Positions 41,566-51,201 of a stretch of DNA of 64,000 nt are shown piece by piece. Source of the DNA: Lachnospiraceae bacterium (GTDB taxonomy: Bacteria > Bacillota > Clostridia > Lachnospirales > Lachnospiraceae); NCBI GenBank assembly GCA_030524525.1, contig JAUNGI010000002.1:33985-97984 (forward strand), given 5' to 3'. How positions within the stretch are numbered: the first letter of the stretch is position 1; every line of letters starts with the position of its first letter. Both the position numbers and the translations under genes were made by a program. Below the pieces are notes generated by a model that did no database searches, was not told the origin of the DNA, and saw only the letters and a list, made by a program, of their open reading frames with translations.

Positions 41566-42948
41566 ATGACCGCACGGGAAGTGACGCTGGAAATGCTGAT
41601 GCAGGTGAACGAGGAGGAAAAGCTGAGTCATCAGGTCAGCTATCGGACGCTCTCGCAGCATCCGGAGCTTTCCGAGGCGGATCGCGCGCTGGCGGCGCGG
41701 ATGTTCCACGGAACGCTTGAACGGCAGCTGACGCTTGACTGGATCTTGGAGCGGCAGACCGGAAGACCGATGCAGAAGCAGAAGGCGCGCATTCGGAACC
41801 TGCTGCGGATGAGCGCCTACCAGATCCTTTTTTTGCGGCAGGTGCCCGATTCCGCCGTCTGCAACGAGGCGGTCAAGCTGGTCAAGAAAAAGGGGCTTTC
41901 CGGACTTTCCGGCTTGGTAAACGGCGTTCTGCGCTCGCTTGCGCGGAACGTCGAGGCAAGCGGCGGGACGGAGGCGTATTTGCAGACCGTAGCCGAGGAT
42001 CTGACCGAGACGGAACGGCTCTGTTTTCTCTATTCGATGCCGGTGTGGCTCGTGACCTACTGGCGGAAGCTGTACCCGGCGAAGGTCGTGGAGCGGATGC
42101 TCCCGGCGTTTTTGGAGGAAAGCCCCACCACGGTTCGCTGGAACCGTTCCAAGGGAAGCTTTGAGGAGCTGAAGGAAAGTCTGCGTCTGGACGGCGCGGA
42201 GCTGGCTCCGGCGGTCTATGCGGACAATGCGCTGCGGGTCTCGCTGCGGGGCGGGGCGCTGCATTTGCGGGCGTACCGGGAGGGACGGTGCAGCGTGCAG
42301 GACGAAAGCTCCGTTCTGGCAGGGAAGATCCTTCCGCTGCAAAAAGACATGTTTGTGTTGGATCTGTGCGCGGCGCCCGGCGGAAAGGCGCTGCATGCCG
42401 CCGATACGCTCGCGGCGCTCGGAGGCGGCAGCGTGCTGGCGCGGGACGTGAGCGAGACGAAGGCAGCCCGGATCCGCGAGCAGGGGAAGCGGCTGGGACT
42501 TTCCAATCTTCGGTGTCAGGTGTGGGACGCAAGGCGCCCCGATCCGGTGCTCGCCGAAGCGGCGGATGTGGTGATCGCCGATCTGCCCTGCTCCGGTCTC
42601 GGCGTGATCGGACGAAAGCCGGATATCAAATGGAAGACCGAATTTGACGATGTGCTGGAGCTGGCGAAGCTCCAGAGGGAGATCCTGTCCGTGGCGGTTT
42701 CCTATGTGAAGCCGGGGGGATATCTGTGTTATTCCACCTGTACCGTGACCAAAGAGGAGAACGAGGACAACGTCGCCTATTTGGAACGCCTCGGAATGGA
42801 GCCGGTCTCCGTTTCGGATCGGCTGCCGAAGGAGCTGGTTTCCGCGGAAACCGATCGGGGGATTCTGGCGCTTTTGCCGGGGCTTCGGGAAACCGACGGC
42901 TTTTTTGCCGCCTTGCTGCGGAAAACAGGCGATTCTTCGAAAGATTAA
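41566..42948 (+). CDS. rsmB: 16S rRNA m5C967 methyltransferase RsmB
   Basis: This protein of about 460 aa has an N-terminal NusB-like RNA-binding domain (about 1-135) and a C-terminal m5C methyltransferase with LDLCAAPGGKALHAA (SAM), ADLPCSGLGVIGRKPDIKW and the catalytic-cysteine block CYSTCTVTKEENEDNV. Start is uncertain: ATG 41566 has AAGGAG 10 nt upstream; ATG 41557 has it only 1 nt away. The usual zinc protease gene between fmt and rsmB is absent. Confidence 0.93.
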   Translation: MTAREVTLEMLMQVNEEEKLSHQVSYRTLSQHPELSEADRALAARMFHGTLERQLTLDWILERQTGRPMQKQKARIRNLLRMSAYQILFLRQVPDSAVCNEAVKLVKKKGLSGLSGLVNGVLRSLARNVEASGGTEAYLQTVAEDLTETERLCFLYSMPVWLVTYWRKLYPAKVVERMLPAFLEESPTTVRWNRSKGSFEELKESLRLDGAELAPAVYADNALRVSLRGGALHLRAYREGRCSVQDESSVLAGKILPLQKDMFVLDLCAAPGGKALHAADTLAALGGGSVLARDVSETKAARIREQGKRLGLSNLRCQVWDARRPDPVLAEAADVVIADLPCSGLGVIGRKPDIKWKTEFDDVLELAKLQREILSVAVSYVKPGGYLCYSTCTVTKEENEDNVAYLERLGMEPVSVSDRLPKELVSAETDRGILALLPGLRETDGFFAALLRKTGDSSKD

Positions 42949-42958
42949 GGGTAGACAC

Positions 42959-43999
42959 ATGGAAAAAATTGAATTAAAATGTTTGTCGGAGGAACAGCTG
43001 TCCGAGCTTCTTTGCGGCTTGTCGGAAAAGCCCTTCCGGGCAAAGCAGATCTATCAGTGGATGCATCAGAAGCTGGCGGTTTCGCCCGAGGAGATGACGA
43101 ACCTTCCGAAAACCCTGCGGCAGCAGCTTTCGGAACGGTTTTCCTATACGGTGCTGGAAAAGGTCGTGATGCTTGTCTCAAAGGACGGCAGTACGCAGAA
43201 ATATTTGTTCCGCTTGGAGGACGGGAACGTGATCGAGACCGTGCTGATGCGTTATCACCACGGCAATTCGGTCTGCATTTCTTCGCAGGTGGGCTGCCGC
43301 ATGGGATGCACCTTCTGCGCCTCTACGATCGGCGGAAAGCGCCGCGACCTGACCTCGGCGGAAATGCTGGAACAGATCTATGCCGTGATGCGCGACACCG
43401 GGGAGCGGGTCGCAAACGTGGTGGTCATGGGAACCGGGGAGCCCCTCGACAATTACGAAAACCTGATCCGCTTTATCCATATGCTGACCGACGAGAACGG
43501 GCTGCATCTGAGTCAGCGAAACATTACGGTTTCCACCTGCGGGCTGCCGGAGCCGATGCGCCGGCTGGCGGACGAAAAGCTGGCGATCACGCTTGCGCTT
43601 TCTCTTCACGCGCCGAACGACGAGCTGCGCAGAAAGCTGATGCCGGCGGCGCGCGCTTGTACGATCGCGCAGCTGCTGGAGCTGTGCGATCTGTATTTTC
43701 GGAAGACCGGGCGCCGCGTCAGCTTTGAATACAGCCTGATCGAGGGCGTGAACGACCGGCCGGAGCACGCGAAGCAGCTTGCGGAGCTTCTTCGCGGAAG
43801 GAACTGTCATGTCAACCTGATCCCGGTGAATCCGGTAAAGGAACGGGATTATCGCCGGTCAAATTTTACAAATGTGTTAAGTTTTCGGAAAATTCTTGAA
43901 AATGGCAAAATAAATGTTACTATAAGGAGAGAGATGGGCTCCGATATCGACGCGGCATGCGGACAGCTTCGGCGCAGATATATGGAGGACCCGGAATAG
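42959..43999 (+). CDS. rlmN: 23S rRNA/tRNA adenine-C2 methyltransferase RlmN
   Basis: This 346-aa radical SAM enzyme has the cluster motif CRMGCTFC (CxxxCxxC), VVVMGTGEPLDNYEN, STCGLPEPMRRL, and the methyl-carrying Cys near the C-terminus in GSDIDAACGQLR. ATG 42959 is used because the MEKIELK start aligns with the family. It follows rsmB by 10 nt. Confidence 0.95.
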   Translation: MEKIELKCLSEEQLSELLCGLSEKPFRAKQIYQWMHQKLAVSPEEMTNLPKTLRQQLSERFSYTVLEKVVMLVSKDGSTQKYLFRLEDGNVIETVLMRYHHGNSVCISSQVGCRMGCTFCASTIGGKRRDLTSAEMLEQIYAVMRDTGERVANVVVMGTGEPLDNYENLIRFIHMLTDENGLHLSQRNITVSTCGLPEPMRRLADEKLAITLALSLHAPNDELRRKLMPAARACTIAQLLELCDLYFRKTGRRVSFEYSLIEGVNDRPEHAKQLAELLRGRNCHVNLIPVNPVKERDYRRSNFTNVLSFRKILENGKINVTIRREMGSDIDAACGQLRRRYMEDPE

Positions 44000-44023
44000 A
44001 AGCGACCGGAGGAGAGAAGAATT

Positions 44024-44746
44024 ATGAATACCTGTGCAGCGACGGACATCGGCGCGAAAAGAACGTCAAATCAGGATTTCTATTTTTGCAGCGACACTCC
44101 GGTGGGAATTCTTCCGAACCTTTATATCGTAGCGGACGGGATGGGCGGTCACAACGCCGGCGACATTGCCTCTCGTTTCTGCGTGGAGCGCTTTACCGAG
44201 CTGGTTGAAAAGAGCCGGGAGCGGACGCCGATCCAAGCCATCGAAATGGCGCTGAAAACGACGAACGAGGAGCTGATCGCCAAGGCGAACGGCCAGAAGG
44301 ATTTTGAGGGGATGGGGACCACCTTTGTGCTTGCCACCCTGCTGGACGACGGCTCGGCGCTCATTGCGAATATCGGCGACAGCCGCCTTTACCTTATCAA
44401 CGACGGCATCCGGCAGATCACGCAGGATCATTCGCTGGTGGCGGAAATGGTGCGCAACGGCGAGCTGAAAAAAGAAGAGGCCCGGTATCATCCGAACAAA
44501 AACGTGGTGCTTCGCGCCCTCAGCACGCAGAACGTCGTAAGCCCCGATTTTTATCGGGTCAAGGTACATCCCGGAGACTATCTGCTGTTGTGTTCCGACG
44601 GACTTTCGGATATGATAGAAGAGGTGGAAATGCAGAAGCTGGTCAACGAATACGAGGACGTAGAGGATATTACGAGGAAAATGGTGGCACTTGCCAACGA
44701 AAACGGCGGCAAGGACAACATTACCTTGATTTTGATACGCATGTAA
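44024..44746 (+). CDS. stp: PP2C-family Ser/Thr phosphatase
   Basis: This 240-aa phosphatase reverses the action of the kinase encoded next. Metal and catalytic motifs are complete: ATDIGAKRTSNQD, VADGMGGHNAGDIAS, GMGTTFVLATL, IANIGDSRLYLI, TQDHSLVAEM, LLCSDGLSDMI and GGKDNITLILI. ATG 44024 follows GGAGGAGAGAAG. Confidence 0.95.
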   Translation: MNTCAATDIGAKRTSNQDFYFCSDTPVGILPNLYIVADGMGGHNAGDIASRFCVERFTELVEKSRERTPIQAIEMALKTTNEELIAKANGQKDFEGMGTTFVLATLLDDGSALIANIGDSRLYLINDGIRQITQDHSLVAEMVRNGELKKEEARYHPNKNVVLRALSTQNVVSPDFYRVKVHPGDYLLLCSDGLSDMIEEVEMQKLVNEYEDVEDITRKMVALANENGGKDNITLILIRM

Positions 44747-44797
44747 CATCGAGTTATGTTGTTATATATAAAAAGCCAGAAAGGTTAGGTAAAGACG

Positions 44798-46720
44798 ATG
44801 AGTATGATCAAACCCGGAATGTTTATCGGTGAACGCTATGAAATCATCGAAAAAATCGGCTCCGGTGGAATGGCGGATGTATACAGGGCAAAATGCCATC
44901 GCCTGAATCGGTTTGTGGCGATCAAGATCCTGAAGCCCGAGTATTCCAGCGACAAGAATTTCGTTACGAAATTCCGAGGCGAAGCACAGTCCTGCGCCGG
45001 TCTGACGCATCCGAACATTGTCGGAGTGTTTGACGTCGGCGATGACGGCGACCTGCACTATATCGTAATGGAGCTGGTGGAGGGAATTACGCTCAAGCGT
45101 TTTATCGAACGCAAGGGAAGACTGACGGTAAAGGACGCCGTCGGCATTGCGATCCAGATCGCGCAGGGCTTGGACGCGGCGCATCAGAATCATGTGATCC
45201 ACCGCGACATCAAGCCGCAGAACATCATTATCTCCCGGGAGGGCAAGGTCAAGGTTGCGGATTTCGGGATCGCCAAGGCGGCGAGCAGCAACACGATCAA
45301 TCAGAACGCCATCGGTTCGGTGCATTATCTTTCGCCCGAACAGGCAAGGGGCGGCTACAGCGACGAGCGAAGCGATATCTACTCGCTGGGCGTTACCATG
45401 TACGAAATGCTGACGGGACGCGTGCCGTTTGCCGGGGACAATTCCGTATCGGTGGCTCTGCTGCACATTCAGGGAGAGGCGACGCCGCTGCGGGAGCTGA
45501 ATCCGGACGTTACGCCGAGTCTGGAAAAGATCGTGCAGAAGTGTATGCAGAAGAAGCCCGAACGCCGGTACCTGACCGCCACCGAGCTGATCCACGATCT
45601 GAAAGCCTCAATCATGAACCCCACCGGCGATTTTGTCAAGGTGGCGCCTGCGGTCGTTACCGATTCGCCGACCCGGATGATGACCGATCAGGAGCTTGGC
45701 GTGATCAAGAGCGCGCCGAAGGGAGCTTCGTTTTATGAGGACGAGGACGAAACGGAGGCCCCGCGCCGCCTGCAAAAGGACGGCGAGCTGGATGAGGACG
45801 AGGAACTGGACGGCGTAAGCTCCAAGACGGAGAAGCTTTATCTTGCGGGCAGCATTCTTGTTGTGGTGATCCTTGTGGGCTGTATCCTTGCGCTGGTTCT
45901 GAAATTTTTCGGTATTTTCGGCGGCAACGACGAAAAGCTCACGGTGGAGGGCACGCCCACGCCGACCATAACGGCGGAGCCTTCGCCCACGCCGAAAACG
46001 GACGTGATGCCGAACGTGACGAAAAAGGACTTTGAGACCGCCAAGGCGCAGCTCGAGGCGCTGGGACTGGAGCTGGATATCCGGCACGAGCCTTCGGCAG
46101 AGGGCAACAGCGACTATCCGGAGGGGATCGTATTGGAGCAGAATCCTGCGGAGGGAGCCGTGCTGAACGTCGGCGACCGCGTCACGCTCACCGTAAATAT
46201 CGGACCGGGAACCACGCTGCTGGAGGAAAGCCTGATCGGTCTGACCAAGGAACAGATCGAAAACGTGCTTGGCGATTATTTGGTTCTGCGCTTCAAGTAT
46301 GAGGCGAGCGAGGATATTCCGGAGGAATGCGTCGTTCGTACCGATCCGGAAATCGGAACGGAGGTGCAGAACGGTTCGACGATCACCGTATATCTGTGCT
46401 CCGGAAAGATCTATTCGGTTCCGAATGTGCTCGGAAAAACGCAGGCGGACGCGGAGAAGATGATACGGGACGCGGGGCTTACGTTTACGACCGACGACGA
46501 TTACAGCAGCACCGTTCCGGCAGGCTGCGTCATCAGCCAGTCGCCGTCGGAAGGAAAGCAGAACAGTCCGGTCAACGTGGAGCTGATCATCAGCCTCGGA
46601 CCGGAGCCGACGCCTTCTCCGACCCCGACGCCCACGCCGACGCCGCAGCCGGAGGAACCGACGCCTTCGCCGGAGCCGGATGAGCCGACCCCTGCGCCGG
46701 AGGGAATGACCGAAGGATGA
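44798..46720 (+). CDS. prkC: Membrane Ser/Thr protein kinase with three PASTA domains
   Basis: This 640-aa protein has an N-terminal Hanks kinase (about 10-270: VIHRDIKPQNIIIS, VADFGIAKA, LSPEQARGG), an acidic juxtamembrane stretch, one membrane segment (about 348-368), a TPSPTPKT linker, three PASTA domains, and a Pro/Thr-rich tail. PASTA domains bind peptidoglycan fragments, and PrkC homologues signal wall state and spore germination. It overlaps the rsgA frame by ATGA. The stp-prkC-rsgA-rpe order is conserved. Confidence 0.95.
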   Translation: MSMIKPGMFIGERYEIIEKIGSGGMADVYRAKCHRLNRFVAIKILKPEYSSDKNFVTKFRGEAQSCAGLTHPNIVGVFDVGDDGDLHYIVMELVEGITLKRFIERKGRLTVKDAVGIAIQIAQGLDAAHQNHVIHRDIKPQNIIISREGKVKVADFGIAKAASSNTINQNAIGSVHYLSPEQARGGYSDERSDIYSLGVTMYEMLTGRVPFAGDNSVSVALLHIQGEATPLRELNPDVTPSLEKIVQKCMQKKPERRYLTATELIHDLKASIMNPTGDFVKVAPAVVTDSPTRMMTDQELGVIKSAPKGASFYEDEDETEAPRRLQKDGELDEDEELDGVSSKTEKLYLAGSILVVVILVGCILALVLKFFGIFGGNDEKLTVEGTPTPTITAEPSPTPKTDVMPNVTKKDFETAKAQLEALGLELDIRHEPSAEGNSDYPEGIVLEQNPAEGAVLNVGDRVTLTVNIGPGTTLLEESLIGLTKEQIENVLGDYLVLRFKYEASEDIPEECVVRTDPEIGTEVQNGSTITVYLCSGKIYSVPNVLGKTQADAEKMIRDAGLTFTTDDDYSSTVPAGCVISQSPSEGKQNSPVNVELIISLGPEPTPSPTPTPTPTPQPEEPTPSPEPDEPTPAPEGMTEG

Positions 46721-46755
46721 CAGGAACGTCGGAAGCCGAAAATACAAAGGAAAGC

Positions 46756-47643
46756 ATGAATAGAACAACCGGAAAGATCATAAAAGGGGTCGGCGGATTG
46801 TATCAGGTCTTTGTGGAAGGAGCGGGGAAGATTCCCTGCTCCGCCAAAGGGATCCTCAGATATCGTCATGTCCGCCCCCTCATTGGCGATAATGCGGAGC
46901 TTTTGCTTCCGGACGGAACGCACGAAGGCTCGCTGCTTTCCGTCCTGCCGCGTACGAACGAGCTGCTGCGGCCGGCGGTCGCCAACGTAGATCAGGCGAT
47001 GATCGTATTTGCCGCAAGGGAACCGGAGCCCCATTGGAACCTGCTGGACCGCTTTCTGATCCGGATGCAGGAGCAGCGGGTACCCGTTCTGATCTGCATC
47101 AACAAGGAGGACAAGATCTCCGAGGCGGAACGGGAGCGTATCCGTACGATCTACGCGGACAGCGGACACGCGCTGCTCTTTACGCAGGCGTCCGCCGGCG
47201 TGGGAATGGAGGCGGTGCGGGAGCGGCTTCGCGGAAAGACGACGGTTCTTGCGGGGCCGTCCGGCGTCGGAAAATCCACCATCCTCAATTTCCTGCTGCC
47301 GGAGGCGGAAATGGAGACCGGAGAGATCAGCGAAAAGATCCGCAGGGGCAGGCATACGACAAGGCATTCGGAGCTGTTTCACATCGAAGCCGACACCTAT
47401 CTCTGCGATACGCCGGGGTTCAGCTCGCTTTATCTGCCGCAGATGCGGCCCGAGGAGTTGGCGGGCTATTACGGAGAGTTTGCGCCCTATGCGGGAGACT
47501 GCCGCTTTCTCGGATGCAGGCACCGCAGGGAGCCGGACTGCGCCGTCAAGGAGGCGGTGGCCGCCGGAAGAATCTCCAAGGAGCGGTATGAAAATTATCT
47601 GCTGCTGTACGAGGAAGTGCTGCATCAGAAACGCTACGACTGA
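46756..47643 (+). CDS. rsgA: Ribosome small-subunit biogenesis GTPase RsgA
   Basis: This 295-aa circularly permuted GTPase has the G4 motif INKEDK before G1 GPSGVGKSTILNFL and G3 DTPGFSS, after an N-terminal OB domain. The C-terminal zinc site is CRFLGCRHRREPDC. ATG 46756 follows AAAGGAAAGC; the ATG at 46717 overlaps the prkC stop and would add 13 residues. Confidence 0.95.
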   Translation: MNRTTGKIIKGVGGLYQVFVEGAGKIPCSAKGILRYRHVRPLIGDNAELLLPDGTHEGSLLSVLPRTNELLRPAVANVDQAMIVFAAREPEPHWNLLDRFLIRMQEQRVPVLICINKEDKISEAERERIRTIYADSGHALLFTQASAGVGMEAVRERLRGKTTVLAGPSGVGKSTILNFLLPEAEMETGEISEKIRRGRHTTRHSELFHIEADTYLCDTPGFSSLYLPQMRPEELAGYYGEFAPYAGDCRFLGCRHRREPDCAVKEAVAAGRISKERYENYLLLYEEVLHQKRYD

Positions 47644-47682
47644 CGTCCGTCCGAAACGAAAGAAAAAAATGTGGAGGTAAGC

Positions 47683-48351
47683 ATGGAAACGGGAAGAAAA
47701 AACAGGCTGTCCCCTTCGATTCTGGCGGCGGATTTCAACCGCTTGGGAGCCGATATCCGCGAGGCGGAGGAGGCGGGCGCGGACTTTCTCCATGTGGATG
47801 TGATGGACGGGGATTTTGTACCGAGCATTTCGTTCGGTATGCCGGTCATTCGTTCCATCCGCCGCGAATCCGGAATGTTTTTCGACGTGCATCTGATGGT
47901 GCGCGAACCGATCCGTTATCTGGCGGAGATCGCGGACTGCGGGGCGGATCTGATCACCGTTCATCTGGAGGCGTGCGCCGACGTGAAAAAGACGCTTTCC
48001 GCCATTCGGGAGCTGGGCTGTCAGGCGGGACTCAGCATCAAGCCCGGAACGCCGGTCTCGGCGCTGGAGGAGTATCTGCCGGACGTCGATCTGGTCCTGA
48101 TCATGTCCGTGGAGCCGGGCTTCGGCGGGCAGAAGCTGCTGCCGGAGAGCTATGAGCGGCTCCGGGAAGCGAGACGGCGCATCGTACATAGCGGCCGCGG
48201 CATTCTTCTGGAGGTTGACGGCGGCATTACGCTGGAAAACGTATCGGAGATCTTGGCTGCGGGCGCGGACGTGATCGTGGCGGGCAGCGCCGTATTTCGC
48301 GGCAATATCCGGGAAAATGTGACGGCGTTCCGGAATCTATTACGGAAGTGA
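47683..48351 (+). CDS. rpe: Ribulose-phosphate 3-epimerase
   Basis: This 222-aa TIM barrel interconverts ribulose 5-phosphate and xylulose 5-phosphate. It has SPSILAADF, HVDVMDGDFVP, DVHLMVREP, IMSVEPGFGGQK and EVDGGI, containing the metal-binding His and Asp residues. ATG 47683 follows TGGAGGTAAGC. Confidence 0.96.
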   Translation: METGRKNRLSPSILAADFNRLGADIREAEEAGADFLHVDVMDGDFVPSISFGMPVIRSIRRESGMFFDVHLMVREPIRYLAEIADCGADLITVHLEACADVKKTLSAIRELGCQAGLSIKPGTPVSALEEYLPDVDLVLIMSVEPGFGGQKLLPESYERLREARRRIVHSGRGILLEVDGGITLENVSEILAAGADVIVAGSAVFRGNIRENVTAFRNLLRK

Positions 48352-48361
48352 GGAAAAATTT

Positions 48362-49459
48362 ATGAAGCTTGGTATCGTAGGGCTTCCCAACGTGGGAAAG
48401 AGCACCCTGTTCAATTCGCTGACAAAGGCGGGCGCGGAGTCCGCCAATTATCCGTTCTGTACGATCGACCCGAACGTGGGGATCGTTGCGGTTCCCGACG
48501 AACGGCTGAACGTTCTCGGAAAGATGTACGATTCCGCAAAGATCACGCCGGCGACGATCGAATTTGTTGATATTGCGGGCTTGGTAAAGGGGGCCTCCAA
48601 GGGCGAGGGGCTGGGAAATCAGTTCCTTTCGCACATCCGGGAGACCGACGCCATCGTGCATGTGGTCCGCTGCTTTGAGGACGGCAATATCATCCATGTG
48701 GACGGCTCGGTGGATCCGGTGCGCGATATGGAGACGATCAATCTGGAACTGATCTTCTCCGATCTGGAAATGATCGAGCGGCGCATTGCGCGGGTCTCCA
48801 AGGGCGCGCGCAACGACAAGGCGCAGGCAAAGGAGCTGGATATGCTTCTGCGTCTGAAGGCTCTGCTGGAGGACGGCAAAAAGGCAAGCGCCTACGAGAC
48901 CGAGGACGAGGACGAACAGGGCTGGCTGCGGGGCTACGGACTGCTGACGCAAAAGCCCGTGATCTACGCCGCCAACGTGGAGGAGGATTCGCTTGCCGAC
49001 GACGGCGCGTCGAACCCGTTTGTGCGGCAGGTGCGCGAAGCCGCGGCGGCGGAGGGCTCCGAGGTATTCGTTGTCTGCGCGCAGATCGAGCAGGAGATGG
49101 CGGAGCTTTCCGACGAGGAAAAGAAGGAATTCTTAGAGGAGCTGGGGGTAAAGGAGTCGGGGCTTGAGAAGCTGATCACCGCAAGCTATCATCTGCTTGG
49201 CCTCATCAGCTTTCTGACGGCGGGGCCGACCGAGTCCCGCGCATGGACGATCACAAGGGGCATGAAGGCGCCGCAGGCGGCGGGGAAGATCCACAGCGAC
49301 TTTGAACGCGGCTTCATCCGGGCGGAGGTCGTTGCCTACGACGCGCTGGTTTCCAACGGAAGCTACAACGCCGCGAAGGAAAAGGGCTTGGTGCGTTCGG
49401 AGGGCAAGGAATATGTGGTGCAGGACGGGGATGTGGTTCTGTTCCGCTTTAATGTATGA
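48362..49459 (+). CDS. ychF: Redox-regulated ATPase YchF (OLA1 family)
   Basis: This 365-aa Obg-related ATPase has G1 GLPNVGKSTLFNSLT, DIAGLVKGASKGEGLGNQFL (switch II), a coiled-coil insertion, and a C-terminal TGS domain ending YVVQDGDVVLFRFNV. It binds ribosomes; its exact role is not settled. ATG 48362 follows GTGAGGAAAA. Confidence 0.95.
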   Translation: MKLGIVGLPNVGKSTLFNSLTKAGAESANYPFCTIDPNVGIVAVPDERLNVLGKMYDSAKITPATIEFVDIAGLVKGASKGEGLGNQFLSHIRETDAIVHVVRCFEDGNIIHVDGSVDPVRDMETINLELIFSDLEMIERRIARVSKGARNDKAQAKELDMLLRLKALLEDGKKASAYETEDEDEQGWLRGYGLLTQKPVIYAANVEEDSLADDGASNPFVRQVREAAAAEGSEVFVVCAQIEQEMAELSDEEKKEFLEELGVKESGLEKLITASYHLLGLISFLTAGPTESRAWTITRGMKAPQAAGKIHSDFERGFIRAEVVAYDALVSNGSYNAAKEKGLVRSEGKEYVVQDGDVVLFRFNV

Positions 49460-49494
49460 TGCGGGGCAAACACCCGTCTAGGTGAGGTAAGGCT

Positions 49495-50466
49495 ATGGCA
49501 AATCAACTTCTGTTTTTTCTTGAGGGAACGGACATTCATTTCCCGAACATCGGGATCCATCTGCACAATATTGCCAGCAAGATCACGGTATTCGGCTTTG
49601 ACATTGCGTTTTACGGCATTGTGATCGCGCTTGCGATGATCGTCGGCTACGGCGTTACCGAGTGGACGGCAAGGCGGACGGGGCAGAACGCGGAATATTA
49701 TCTGGATTTTGTCGTCTGGGCGATCGTGATCTCGGTGGTCTGCGCAAGGGCATATTATGTGATCTTTAACTGGAGCGCGTTTTCCGATGAGCCGCTGTCG
49801 GTTTTCAATCTGCGGACCGGCGGTCTGGCGATCTACGGCGGTGTGATCGGCGGCGTCTGCACGGCGTTTGTTTATACGCGGATCAAAAAGCTTCAGTGGG
49901 GACTGTTTTTCGATACCTGTATTGTGGGGCTGCTGACCGGGCAGGTCATCGGGCGTTGGGGCAATTTCTTCAACCGCGAGGCGTTCGGGACCTATACGGA
50001 CGGTCCGTTCGCCATGCAGGTGGACGTGACCGAGGTACACAGCTATTTCAATCCGGCGACCTCGCAGAGCATCGTCGAAAACGCCTATGCCGGCAAGGAG
50101 AATATCGTTCGGAACATTTTGGAAATCCGCGAACATGCGGTTGAGATCGACGGGGCGACCTATATTCAGGTGCATCCGACCTTTTTATACGAGTCGGTGC
50201 TGAACCTGATCCTTTTGTGCGGTCTTCTTATCTATACGAAGCACAAGAAGTTTGACGGCGAGATCTTTCTTTTGTATCTGTTCGGTTACGGCGTCATCCG
50301 ATTCTTTGTGGAAGGGCTGCGTACCGACCAGCTGCTGCTGTTCGATACGGCGATCCCGGTTTCGCAGCTTCTGAGCGCGGTTCTGGTCGTCGGTTCCGCC
50401 GCCGCCTATATCCTTCTGCGGTTCGTAAGGAAAAAGGGGAAAAAGCCCGAACTTGTACGAAAATAG
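49495..50466 (+). CDS. lgt: Prolipoprotein diacylglyceryl transferase
   Basis: This 323-aa polytopic membrane enzyme attaches the diacylglyceryl group to lipobox Cys. It has FDIAFYGIVIALAMIVGY, GGLAIYGGVIGG, the signature GRWGNFFNREAFG, and VEGLRTDQLLLF near the C-terminus. ATG 49495 follows GTGAGGTAAGG. A strong terminator follows. Confidence 0.95.
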   Translation: MANQLLFFLEGTDIHFPNIGIHLHNIASKITVFGFDIAFYGIVIALAMIVGYGVTEWTARRTGQNAEYYLDFVVWAIVISVVCARAYYVIFNWSAFSDEPLSVFNLRTGGLAIYGGVIGGVCTAFVYTRIKKLQWGLFFDTCIVGLLTGQVIGRWGNFFNREAFGTYTDGPFAMQVDVTEVHSYFNPATSQSIVENAYAGKENIVRNILEIREHAVEIDGATYIQVHPTFLYESVLNLILLCGLLIYTKHKKFDGEIFLLYLFGYGVIRFFVEGLRTDQLLLFDTAIPVSQLLSAVLVVGSAAAYILLRFVRKKGKKPELVRK

Positions 50467-50497
50467 CAAATACTGAAAAATGTTGAAGAAAAGGAGC

Positions 50498-50542
50498 GCC
50501 GCTCCGTTATCCGGTGGGATAACGGAGCGGCACTCTTTTTTT
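50498..50542 (+). terminator. Rho-independent terminator after lgt
   Basis: A perfect 15-bp stem (50498-50512 with 50517-50531; GCCGCTCCGTTATCC and complement) has a GGTG loop and is followed by ACTCTTTTTTT. It separates the lgt-side genes from the division cluster. Confidence 0.85.
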
Positions 50543-50661
50543 GTTTCATCATAGGAGAAAAACGTCCTGTGAAGCCAAAAAACGCTCCGCGGGATCGCAC
50601 TGCGGCGGAGAGAAAAAAGCCGCTGACGCTGAAAAAAATATTGGAAACTGCATCTTTCCTA

Positions 50662-50690
50662 TTGCATTTTCTGAAAAATGTGTGTAAAAT
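50662..50690 (+). promoter_or_regulatory. Sigma-A-type promoter of the mraZ division cluster
   Basis: TTGCAT (50662-50667) and TAAAAT (50685-50690) are separated by 17 nt and lie just before the MraZ operator repeats, 66 nt upstream of mraZ. Confidence 0.65.
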
Positions 50691-50699
50691 ACGCCTTAA

Positions 50700-50744
50700 G
50701 TGGTGTAAAGTGGTTCGAAGTGGTAATCAAGTGGTGTAAAGTGG
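50700..50744 (+). promoter_or_regulatory. mraZ: MraZ operator: five GTGG repeats
   Basis: GTGG occurs at 50700, 50710, 50720, 50731 and 50741, spaced 10, 10, 11 and 10 bp, several preceded by AAA or AA. MraZ is known to bind direct GTGG-type repeats with about 10-bp spacing at its own promoter. Here they lie between the -10 element and the ribosome binding site, a repressing position. Confidence 0.75.
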
Positions 50745-50756
50745 AGGAAACCGGAG

Positions 50757-51185
50757 ATGTTTACGGGAAAATTCAACCACAGTATCGACAGCAAAGGTCG
50801 TGTGATCGTACCTTCAAAGTTTCGGGAAGCTTTGGGGGATACTTTTGTTGTTACCCTTGGTTTGGACGGCTGCCTTTATATGTACTCAAATCTCGAATGG
50901 GAAAGCTTTCTGACCTCTCTCAGAGAGCTTCCCGCAAACAAAGACGGAAGAAAATTGATACGTTACTTCATGGCCGGCGCAGCCGACTGTGAGATCGATA
51001 AACAGGGACGCGTTCTGATCCCGGCGGAGCTTCGGGAAAAGACCGGCATGGAAAAGGACGTCGTTTTTGTCGGCGTGCTGAACAAGATCGAAATTTGGAG
51101 CAAGGAGCGCTGGGAGGAGAACGACGACTTTGACTCCGTTGACGAAATGGCCGAGCATCTTGCGGATTGCGGTGTGAAATTCTAA
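50757..51185 (+). CDS. mraZ: Transcriptional regulator MraZ
   Basis: This 142-aa protein has two AbrB-like swapped-hairpin domains, each with the DxxxR motif: [16 protein letters not shown] and [17 protein letters not shown]. It controls the division cluster through the repeats directly upstream. ATG 50757 follows GTGGAGGAAACCGGAG. Confidence 0.96.
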   Translation: MFTGKFNHSIDSKGRVIVPSKFREALGDTFVVTLGLDGCLYMYSNLEWESFLTSLRELPANKDGRKLIRYFMAGAADCEIDKQGRVLIPAELREKTGMEKDVVFVGVLNKIEIWSKERWEENDDFDSVDEMAEHLADCGVKF

Positions 51186-51201
51186 AGGCGGGGTGACGGC
51201 A

